From Candidatus Falkowbacteria bacterium RIFCSPLOWO2_12_FULL_45_13 (lineage in GTDB: Bacteria; Patescibacteriota; Patescibacteriia; Patescibacteriales; GWC2-42-12): DNA of 7,886 bases. The position numbers and the translations under genes are program-made. Shown here piece after piece: positions 1 through 4,380 of this stretch (positions within the stretch are counted from its first letter, which is position 1; each line of letters opens with the position of its first letter). The stretch is taken from the NCBI GenBank assembly GCA_001778055.1, contig MFFY01000009.1, positions 1 to 7,886 of the forward strand, written 5' to 3'. The notes beneath the pieces are model-generated. The model did not search any database. It was not told the DNA's origin and saw only the letters and a program-made list of their open reading frames with translations.

Positions 1-956
1 CGCACGTTGACTGCCCCGGACATGCCGATTACGTAAAAAACATGATTACCGGCGCCGCTCAGATGGACGGAGCCATTTTAGTGGTCTCGGCTTCGGACGG
101 GCCCATGCCCCAAACCAGAGAACATATACTACTGGCCAGACAGGTGGGCGTGCCTTATATTATAGTTTTCTTGAATAAATGCGACATGGTTGAAGATAAG
201 GAACTGATTGATTTGGTGGAGGAAGAAATCCGCGATTTGCTGAAAAAATACGAATTCCCGGGCGACACCACGCCGATCATCAGAGGCAGCGCCCTAAAAG
301 CCCTGGAGAATCCGGCCGGCGAATATGGGCAGGCGATTATGGTTTTGACCAAGGCCTTGGACGATTATATTCCCGAGCCCAAACGCGAAACCGACAAGCC
401 GTTTTTAATGCCGGTGGAAGACATCTTTTCTATAGAAGGCCGCGGCACCGTGGTGACCGGTAGGATTGAAAGAGGCGTGATTAAATTAAACGAGGAAATG
501 GAAATCGTGGGTTTGCGCGATACGCAGAAAACAGTCGTTACCGGCATTGAAATGTTTAATAAGTCCTTGGACGAAGGCCGGGCCGGGGATAACGCCGGCT
601 TGCTCTTACGTGGCACAAAGAGAGACGAAGTGGAAAGAGGTCAGGTTTTATCTAGGCCGGGCTCGGTTCATCCTCACACCGAATACGAAGGCGAAGTCTA
701 TGTCTTAACCAAAGAAGAAGGCGGCCGGCATAAGCCATTTTTTAAGGGCTATAAGCCGCAATTTTATATCCGAACCACTGATGTCACCGGCGAGGTTGAG
801 TTGCCTGAAGGTTCGGAAATGGTCATGCCAGGCGATACGGTGAATTTGAAAGTTAAATTAATCGCCCCGATCGCATTGGAAGAAAAAATGAGATTCGCCA
901 TCCGCGAAGGCGGCCGCACCGTGGGCGCGGGCGTGGTCACTAAGATTATTAAGTAG
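1..956 (+). CDS. tuf: Elongation factor Tu (EF-Tu), 5'-truncated by the window edge
   Basis: EF-Tu is the cytoplasmic GTPase that carries aminoacyl-tRNA to the ribosomal A site. The reading frame is open from position 3 and ends at TAG 954-956, giving 317 visible residues, about the last four fifths of a family member of roughly 394-400. The fragment begins just before the G3 motif DCPGH (fragment residues 3-7), whose histidine aligns with catalytic His84 of E. coli. The G4 motif NKCD lies at fragment residues 58-61 (bases 174-185), and the G5 motif GSALKAL follows. Domain 2 (RGTVVTGRIERG) and domain 3 (GGRHKPFFKGYKPQFY, then FAIREGGRTVGAGVV near the end) are complete. The missing N-terminus, with the P-loop and switch I, must lie upstream, so the ATG at 42 is an internal methionine and not the start. 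The position just before rpsJ matches the classical str-S10 junction. Identification is by direct recognition of the conserved protein. Confidence 0.98.
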   Translation, partial: HVDCPGHADYVKNMITGAAQMDGAILVVSASDGPMPQTREHILLARQVGVPYIIVFLNKCDMVEDKELIDLVEEEIRDLLKKYEFPGDTTPIIRGSALKALENPAGEYGQAIMVLTKALDDYIPEPKRETDKPFLMPVEDIFSIEGRGTVVTGRIERGVIKLNEEMEIVGLRDTQKTVVTGIEMFNKSLDEGRAGDNAGLLLRGTKRDEVERGQVLSRPGSVHPHTEYEGEVYVLTKEEGGRHKPFFKGYKPQFYIRTTDVTGEVELPEGSEMVMPGDTVNLKVKLIAPIALEEKMRFAIREGGRTVGAGVVTKIIK

Positions 957-961
957 ACATT

Positions 962-990
962 TAACCCCCGCCAGAATTTGGCGGGGGTTA
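962..990 (+). terminator. GC-rich hairpin after tuf (terminator-like, no U-tract)
   Basis: A perfect stem pairs AACCCCCGCCA (963-973) with TGGCGGGGGTT (979-989) around a five-base loop. The flanking T962/A990 add one more pair. It begins six bases after the tuf stop. The stem is strong enough for an intrinsic terminator, but the bases after it (ATAATGCAT) are not a U-tract. It may therefore be a 3'-end stabiliser, a pause site, or a weak or Rho-assisted terminator between tuf and rpsJ. A TATAAT hexamer overlaps the end of the stem (989-994), but no -35 element is recognisable at the right spacing. Confidence 0.5.
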
Positions 991-1028
991 TAATGCATAT
1001 TTAAAATAATTTTTAAAATCTAAGCAAC

Positions 1029-1430
1029 ATGACCGAAGCCAAAGATAAAAAGTCCGCCCGAGGCGGATCCGCCATGGGCGGAAAAGCAACAGAGGCCAAA
1101 TCAGAAACCAAAGCCAACGAAGATTCTAAACAGAGAATCCGCATTAAGATTAAAGCTTTTGACCACAAGATTATTGATCAGTCGACCAAGACCATTGTAA
1201 ACACGGCCGAGCGGACTGGCGCCTTAGTATACGGCCCCATACCCTTGCCAACTGAAAAGAAAAAATATACAGTGAATAGTTCAACCTTTGTGCACAAGGA
1301 TTCAAGGGATCAGTATGAGGTCAGGATTCATAAGAGACTGGTTGATATAATTGACCCCACGGCCAAGACCATTGAATCATTGACCAATCTGGGCTTACCG
1401 GCCGGCGTGGATATTGAGATAAAGATGTAG
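1029..1430 (+). CDS. rpsJ: Small subunit ribosomal protein uS10 with N-terminal extension
   Basis: S10 is a head protein of the 30S subunit and, as NusE, a partner in transcription antitermination. The conserved core runs from residue 36 (RIRIKIKAFDH) through GPIPLPTEKKKYTV (69-82) to HKDSRDQYEVRIHKR (89-103) and the end at residue 133. Bacterial S10 is normally about 102-105 residues, so there are about 30 extra N-terminal residues, rich in Lys, Glu, Ala and Gly. Residues 9-18 of this extension (SARGGSAMGG) are encoded exactly by a 30-bp palindrome (1053-1082) that recurs in rplC. The start at 1029 has no Shine-Dalgarno sequence. An in-frame ATG at 1074, inside the palindrome, is an alternative start, weakly preceded by GAGG at 1060-1063. 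The core assignment is certain; the exact start is not. The gene lies 72 bases after tuf. Confidence 0.97.
   Translation: MTEAKDKKSARGGSAMGGKATEAKSETKANEDSKQRIRIKIKAFDHKIIDQSTKTIVNTAERTGALVYGPIPLPTEKKKYTVNSSTFVHKDSRDQYEVRIHKRLVDIIDPTAKTIESLTNLGLPAGVDIEIKM
1053..1082 (+). repeat. 30-bp palindromic element inside rpsJ (copy 1)
   Basis: This near-perfect palindrome (26 of 30 positions match the reverse complement) is centred on GGCGGATCCGCC, with TCCGCCC and GGGCGGA at its ends. It starts exactly on a codon boundary and encodes ten residues, SARGGSAMGG, in the non-conserved N-terminal extension of S10. A second copy in rplC (2676-2705) matches at 25 of 30 positions, has the same length, and is read in the same frame. 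Such a palindrome 24 bases after the start codon could also form an mRNA hairpin. Confidence 0.8.
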
Positions 1431-1462
1431 GCAGACACAAATTAACACAGATTTAGGACAAA

Positions 1463-1491
1463 TTGACACAAATTGTTTAGCATGTTATTTA
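1463..1491 (+). promoter_or_regulatory. Possible sigma-70-type promoter upstream of the rplC leader
   Basis: A perfect -35 hexamer TTGACA (1463-1468) is followed, after 17 bases, by TATTTA (1486-1491), preceded by TG as in an extended -10. The -10 matches the consensus at only three of six positions. An alternative is TAGAAT (1494-1499) paired with TTGTTT (1473-1478) at 15-base spacing. Either would start RNA near 1498-1507, at the 5' edge of the structured leader. Caution: TTGACA overlaps a direct repeat GACACAAATT (1434-1443 and 1465-1474), so the match could be a by-product of that repeat. Confidence 0.35.
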
Positions 1492-1503
1492 TATAGAATA
1501 TTA

Positions 1504-1676
1504 ATGATCGTTCAGGCAACTCCCGTTCGGGAAAGTGTTTGAATGAGAGTTAAAATAAAAACGAGGTAAAATTCAATCAAACCAAGAAGCAAAATTAAAT
1601 TCCGTTATTTGGAAAATAATTTTAACTGACCGCTTTAAGCGGTTGAGAGCTGGTTTGTTGAAAGCCAGTTTTTTAT
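1504..1676 (+). promoter_or_regulatory. Structured mRNA leader / attenuator candidate upstream of rplC
   Basis: From 5' to 3' the region shows these elements. First is a hairpin TCCCG-TT-CGGGA (1521-1532), extended by AAC/GTT (1518-1520 with 1537-1539) and GTTCA/TGAAT (1510-1514 with 1540-1544). Next is a long-range stem AGTTAAAAT (1548-1556) with ATTTTAACT (1619-1627). A hairpin ACCGC/GCGGT follows (1629-1643), then an intrinsic terminator (1648-1674). CAATCAAACCA (1574-1584) can pair with TGGTTTGTTG (1651-1660) over ten base pairs with one bulged T. This would remove the 5' arm of the terminator, as an antiterminator does. The layout is that of a transcription attenuator controlling rplC and the genes beyond. 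I do not recognise it as a known RNA family; it does not resemble tmRNA, RNase P RNA or SRP RNA. A small stand-alone RNA is also possible. Confidence 0.45.
1648..1674 (+). terminator. Intrinsic terminator in the rpsJ-rplC gap
   Basis: The stem CTGGTTT (1650-1656) pairs with AAGCCAG (1662-1668) with one G-U wobble around the loop GTTGA. A1648/T1670 and G1649/T1669 can extend it. Six T residues follow directly (1669-1674). This is the best intrinsic terminator in the window. It lies 135 bases before rplC, in the middle of a ribosomal-protein operon, so an attenuator is more likely than a simple operon end. Confidence 0.65.
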
Positions 1677-1680
1677 ATCC

Positions 1681-1799
1681 ACGAATCAACAAATCAGCTA
1701 CAAATTTACAAATAATATAATGCAAATTCGCGAATGAATGCGAATACCACGAATAAGTAAATGGTATTTGTATATTTGTGATAAGATTCGTTGATTCGT
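1681..1799 (+). repeat. Long imperfect inverted repeat directly upstream of rplC
   Basis: The outer arms ACGAATCAAC (1681-1690) and GTTGATTCGT (1790-1799) are perfect complements. Similarity continues inward over about 35 bases: ACAAATTTACAAATA on the left (1700-1714) against the complement of TATTTGTATATTTGT on the right (1765-1779). Inside are two small hairpins, ATTCGC/GCGAAT (1726-1731 with 1740-1745) and TACCA/TGGTA (1745-1749 with 1762-1766). The word CGAAT and its complement recur throughout. The right arm ends immediately before the rplC ribosome binding site, so folding could affect initiation. No coding capacity is evident. Confidence 0.7.
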
Positions 1800-1804
1800 A
1801 GGAG
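1800..1804 (+). promoter_or_regulatory. Shine-Dalgarno site AGGAG before rplC
   Basis: AGGAG lies four bases upstream of the ATG at 1809. It is the only clear Shine-Dalgarno sequence before any start in this window. It supports 1809 over the in-frame ATG at 1824, which protein alignment would favour. The spacing is on the short side, and the site directly abuts the inverted repeat, so it may be fortuitous. Confidence 0.5.
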
Positions 1805-1808
1805 ATAA

Positions 1809-2750
1809 ATGATTTTAAATAGTATGAAATTTATCATCGGTAAAAAAATGGAGATGACCCAGATTTGGCGGGGCGAAAAAGTAGTGGCCGTGACCAAGGT
1901 TTTGGCCGGTCCCTGTCCGGTGGTTCAGTTAAAAAATATTGATCGGGACGGCTACAGCGCGGTTCAGCTTGGCTTTGGCTTGCGAAAAGAAAAAAACATA
2001 AAAAAACCCCAGCTAGGGCATTCAAAAAAAGCCGGCGCCGCCTCTAAAGATGGAAAAAATAATTTAAGATATTTAAGAGAATTCAGAGTTATTTCGTTTC
2101 GCGAAAGCCGCGCTACAAATGCGGCACATGCGAATATACCGCAAGAAGGCGTAAAAGTTGGCGATATTATTGATGTCAGCGCCTTTCAGGCTGGCGATAT
2201 CATAAAAGTTACCGGCACTTCCAAGGGCAAGGGCTTCCAGGGCGGAGTGAAAAGGCATGGCTGGCATGGCCATAACACCAGCCATGGCACCAAGGATCAG
2301 GTAAGAACTTCTGGTTCCATCGGCGCCGGCGGCATCCAGCATGTTTTAAAAGGCAAAAGAATGTCCGGCCGCATGGGCGACGAGCGGGTAACCATCAGTA
2401 ATTTAAAAATCGCGCAAGTTGACAAGGGAAATAATATTTTATACGTGAGCGGCGCCGTGCCGGGTGCGAGAAACGGCTTGTTAATGATTTATGGCGATGG
2501 GGAACTGAAAATACGCCAAGAAAGTTCGCCAAAGGACGCCAAGGAAGCCGCGCCAAGAGAAAATGAAGCGGTTGTGGCGGAGAAGAAACCGGAAGCGAAA
2601 GCGGAAACCGCGGAAAAGCCGGCCACCGGCGCGATAACTGAAGCTGCGGAGAAAAAACCGGAGGCGGTGGAGAAGTCCGTCCCAGGCGGATCCGCCTCTG
2701 GCGGAAAAGAAGCGGTAAAGGCGGGAAAAACAGAAGTAAAAGCGAAATAG
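1809..2750 (+). CDS. rplC: Large subunit ribosomal protein uL3 with long C-terminal tail
   Basis: L3 is an early-assembly 50S protein that reaches towards the peptidyl-transferase centre. The family core is clear: FIIGKKMEMTQIW (8-20), the central segment GTSKGKGFQGGVKRHGWHG (136-154), then GSIGAGG (169-175), KGKRMSGRMGDERVT (181-195) and GAVPGARNG (215-223). Bacterial L3 is usually about 205-220 residues; this one has 313. After residue 237 comes a low-complexity tail rich in Lys, Glu and Ala. It contains a repeated AEKKPEA (257-263 and 280-286), and residues 290-299 (SVPGGSASGG) are encoded by the 30-bp palindrome also found in rpsJ. The start at 1809 has a Shine-Dalgarno site, but the family pattern suits Met6 (1824), so five residues are uncertain. 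The gene lies behind a 378-base leader with an attenuator, suggesting separate control of the downstream genes. Confidence 0.97.
   Translation: MILNSMKFIIGKKMEMTQIWRGEKVVAVTKVLAGPCPVVQLKNIDRDGYSAVQLGFGLRKEKNIKKPQLGHSKKAGAASKDGKNNLRYLREFRVISFRESRATNAAHANIPQEGVKVGDIIDVSAFQAGDIIKVTGTSKGKGFQGGVKRHGWHGHNTSHGTKDQVRTSGSIGAGGIQHVLKGKRMSGRMGDERVTISNLKIAQVDKGNNILYVSGAVPGARNGLLMIYGDGELKIRQESSPKDAKEAAPRENEAVVAEKKPEAKAETAEKPATGAITEAAEKKPEAVEKSVPGGSASGGKEAVKAGKTEVKAK
2676..2705 (+). repeat. 30-bp palindromic element inside rplC (copy 2)
   Basis: This copy shares the invariant core AGGCGGATCCGCC and the ends TCCG and GGCGGA with the element in rpsJ, differing at 5 of 30 positions. It begins on a codon boundary and encodes SVPGGSASGG in the Lys/Glu/Ala-rich tail of L3. 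Both copies are preceded by AAG and followed by AAAAG, and both are read in the same frame. The inserted peptide pattern is SxxGGSAxGG. Confidence 0.8.
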
Positions 2751-2760
2751 AATTTTATTT

Positions 2761-2877
2761 TGTCATTCCCGAAGCCGTAGGCTGTCGGGAATCCAGGAGG
2801 GCGAGGCACTAACACGGTAAAGCATCAGTTATGTTTGCACTGCTTCATTCTGGATTCCCGCTTTCGCGGGAATGACA
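2761..2877 (+). repeat. Composite GC-rich palindromic repeat element (REP/MITE-like) between rplC and rplD
   Basis: Two hairpin units lie in opposite orientation. Unit 1 (2761-2796) begins TGTCATTCCCG and ends CGGGAATCCAG. Unit 2 (2850-2877) begins CTGGATTCCCG and ends CGGGAATGACA. The termini are perfect inverted copies and each unit also folds on itself (TTCCCG with CGGGAA); unit 1 has an inner AGCC-GTA-GGCT. The 53 bases between have AAGCA/TGCTT (2820-2824 with 2841-2845) but no ORF. From general knowledge, GTCATTCCCG...CGGGAATCCAG units are widespread in bacterial intergenic regions. I see no target-site duplication. Confidence 0.75.
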
Positions 2878-2886
2878 AACCGAAAA

Positions 2887-2929
2887 GATTGCTTCGTCGC
2901 CTTGAGTATAAGGGCGGCTCGCAATGACA
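2887..2929 (+). repeat. Second palindromic repeat (GATTGCTTCGTCGCC type) before rplD
   Basis: The arms ATTGC (2888-2892) with GCAAT (2921-2925) and CGCC (2898-2901) with GGCG (2913-2916) form an imperfect hairpin. Sequences of the type GATTGCTTCGTCGC...GCAATGAC are, from general knowledge, common dispersed repeats in many bacterial genomes. It ends seven bases before the rplD start and lies ten bases after the preceding element, so two repeat families are stacked in this gap. Confidence 0.6.
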
Positions 2930-2936
2930 GAAAAAT

Positions 2937-3683
2937 ATGGGCCTTAAAGTAAAAGTCTACAACCAAAATGCGGAAAGCACGGGAGAAATGGAGCTTTCAC
3001 CGAAAGTTTTTGGCGTGAAAGCCAATCCGGACCTGGTGCATCAGGCCGTAGTTACCCAGATGGCTAATATGAGAAAAGTGCTCGCCCATACCTTAATCAG
3101 GAGCGAAGTCCGCGGCGGCGGCAAAAAGCCCTGGGCGCAAAAAGGCACGGGCCGGGCGCGCCATGGCTCTTCGCGTTCGCCCATTTGGCGGGGCGGCGGT
3201 ATTACCTTCGGCCCGAGAAACAACCGCAATTTTAAAATGAGAATCAACAAAAAAATGAGGCAGAACGCCCTGCTGATGGTTTTGTCCGACAAACTGGCCA
3301 ATAATCATTTCACGATTTTGGACAAGCTGGAGATGGCCGAATACAAGACCAAAATATTTAATAGTATAATTACAAAACTGGAAAATCTGGGAACTGGCGG
3401 GCCGAAGGAAAAGAACGCTCCGGTACTTAAGGAAACGCCAAAAGACGCCCAGGAAAAGTTGAGCGAAAAGAAAAACGAGCCGACGACGGCTCAGAAATTG
3501 AAACGCAGCTTTTTAATTATCGTGGATAAAGCGGAGGAAAAATTAAATTATTCGGTCAGGAATTTGACTGGCATTGAGCTAATGAATCTGGACAATATTA
3601 ATATTGTGGATTTATTGAAATACAAAGATTTAATTTTGACCAAAGCGGCGGTGGAGAAATTAGAAGAGAGATACAGAAAGTAA
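2937..3683 (+). CDS. rplD: Large subunit ribosomal protein uL4 with internal insertion
   Basis: L4 binds 23S rRNA domain I and its extended loop lines the polypeptide exit tunnel; in E. coli it also represses the S10 operon. The tunnel loop is well conserved: RSEVRGGG (55-62), KKPWAQKGTGRARHGSSRSP (63-82), IWRGGGITFGP (83-93), followed by KMRINKKMRQNAL (100-112). The C-terminal fold resumes at SFLIIVDKAEEKLNYSVRNL (191-210) and ends LEERYRK. Length is 248, against about 200-210 for the family. The excess is a charged, low-complexity stretch at about residues 152-189 (Lys, Glu, Pro, Thr), in a surface region after the helix that follows the loop. The start has no Shine-Dalgarno site and sits just after two palindromic repeats. 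Whether this L4 acts as an autogenous repressor cannot be read from the sequence. Confidence 0.97.
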   Translation: MGLKVKVYNQNAESTGEMELSPKVFGVKANPDLVHQAVVTQMANMRKVLAHTLIRSEVRGGGKKPWAQKGTGRARHGSSRSPIWRGGGITFGPRNNRNFKMRINKKMRQNALLMVLSDKLANNHFTILDKLEMAEYKTKIFNSIITKLENLGTGGPKEKNAPVLKETPKDAQEKLSEKKNEPTTAQKLKRSFLIIVDKAEEKLNYSVRNLTGIELMNLDNINIVDLLKYKDLILTKAAVEKLEERYRK

Positions 3684-3806
3684 TTTTTAATTTTCAATTT
3701 ACTAATTTTCAATCAGTGACCAATGAATTAATTTTCAAATGTAATTAATTGAAAATTTATGCATTGAAAATTCATTGAAAATTGGTAATTGAAAATTAAT
3801 TATTGT
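3684..3806 (+). repeat. AT-rich inverted-repeat spacer between rplD and rplW
   Basis: The spacer is built from repeated AATTTTCAAT and its complement ATTGAAAATT. The left arm (3689-3713) and right arm (3774-3797) pair over 11 and 10 bases on either side of a short mismatch. Further copies of both words lie between them. The result is a long AT-only hairpin filling nearly the whole gap. A TTG at 3789 in the right arm is in frame with rplW but is very unlikely as the start. Confidence 0.75.
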
Positions 3807-4289
3807 ATGTCCTTATTTGGCAGGAAAATTGAAGACAAGAAAAAAGCTACGGTAAAATCGGCGCCGGTTAAAGACGCGAAAAAGGCGGAAACTGTAAAAA
3901 CTGAAACCCAGAGCATGAAAGATTTGTATAGCGCGGCCGCGCCGGTCAAAGCCAGAGGCGCCAAAGTCAAAGACGGCAAAAAGCCAGAAGTCAGAACGGT
4001 TTACGGCAATGCTTATAAGGTTTTGGTTAAGCCGCTGGTGACGGAAAAAGTCAGCAATTTGGCAGTTTTAAATAAGTATGTTTTCGCCGTGGCCAGAAGC
4101 GCCAATAAGATTGAAGTGGCCAAAGCCATTAAAGAAATTTATGGGATTAAGCCGATAGGCGTGAATATTATGAACCGGCTGGGGAAAAAAGCCCGTTATG
4201 GCCGGGTGAGCGGCCGCCGGAAGGATTGGAAAAAGGCTATCATCACTTTGCCCAAAGGCGAAACCATAAAAATTTACGAAGGCGTCTAG
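3807..4289 (+). CDS. rplW: Large subunit ribosomal protein uL23 with N-terminal extension
   Basis: L23 sits at the tunnel exit and is the docking site for signal recognition particle and trigger factor. The core is residues 69-160: AYKVLVKPLVTEKVSNL (69-85), KYVFAVARSANKIEVAKAIK (90-109), IYGIKPIGVNIMNRLGK (111-127), and RRKDWKKAIITLPKGETI near the end. A typical L23 has about 95-100 residues; here 160 are encoded from the ATG at 3807 (MSLFGRK). About 65 N-terminal residues are therefore extra, rich in Lys, Ala and Val and probably disordered. I chose 3807 because the upstream in-frame TTG at 3789 lies inside the spacer hairpin and would add only MKINYC. No Shine-Dalgarno site is present. The extension would lie near the tunnel exit, but any contact it makes is conjecture. 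Confidence 0.96.
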   Translation: MSLFGRKIEDKKKATVKSAPVKDAKKAETVKTETQSMKDLYSAAAPVKARGAKVKDGKKPEVRTVYGNAYKVLVKPLVTEKVSNLAVLNKYVFAVARSANKIEVAKAIKEIYGIKPIGVNIMNRLGKKARYGRVSGRRKDWKKAIITLPKGETIKIYEGV

Positions 4290-4380
4290 TAATTTACGAT
4301 TTTAGATTTTCGATTTACGATTTTGGGTTAGCGCTAAACCCCAAATCGAAAATCGTAAATCATAAATCTGAAATAACCAC
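4290..4380 (+). repeat. AT-rich hairpin spacer with periodic CGATTT units, rplW-rplB gap
   Basis: The left arm 4305-4329 pairs with the right arm 4337-4361 around the loop AGCGCTA. The arms are made of repeated CGATTT units, so the stem alternates six-base paired blocks (GATTT, CGATTT, CGATTT, then GGGTT) with single mismatches. A fourth partial unit lies further out at 4296-4304. The spacer between rplV and rpsC uses the same GATTTTCGATTTT vocabulary. It fills the gap from stop to start. It has no T-tract after the stem, so I do not call it a terminator. Confidence 0.8.

Noticed and set aside
42..956. ATG at 42 as the tuf start
   Set aside because: The frame continues upstream to the window edge with the conserved EF-Tu sequence DCPGHADYVKN directly before it, so the gene is cut by the window and not shortened.
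989..994. Perfect TATAAT as a promoter for rpsJ
   Set aside because: It overlaps the terminator-like stem, and the position 17 bases upstream is C-rich with no -35 resemblance. A hexamer in AT-rich DNA is weak evidence on its own.
1504..1676. A known RNA gene (tRNA, tmRNA, RNase P RNA, SRP RNA) in the rpsJ-rplC gap
   Set aside because: No cloverleaf or CCA end, no tmRNA-type 3' end, and no conserved RNase P or SRP core motif can be seen. A leader/attenuator fits better.
1706..2815. Antisense reading frames opposite rplC and its flanks, for example 1706-1897 and 2489-2815 on the minus strand
   Set aside because: They overlap a strongly conserved gene or repeats, show no family-like sequence, and have compositions expected from reading conserved codons backwards.
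2761..2929. An insertion sequence or transposase remnant between rplC and rplD
   Set aside because: There is no coding potential and no target-site duplication; only palindromic repeat units are present.
3789..3806. TTG at 3789 as the start of rplW, adding six residues
   Set aside because: It lies within the right arm of the AT-rich spacer hairpin, adds no family-like sequence, and the ATG at 3807 gives a more natural start (MSLFGRK).
4290..4380. Regular CGATTT repeats as a CRISPR-like array
   Set aside because: The units are about seven bases with no unique spacers, and the arrangement is a hairpin with two complementary arms.
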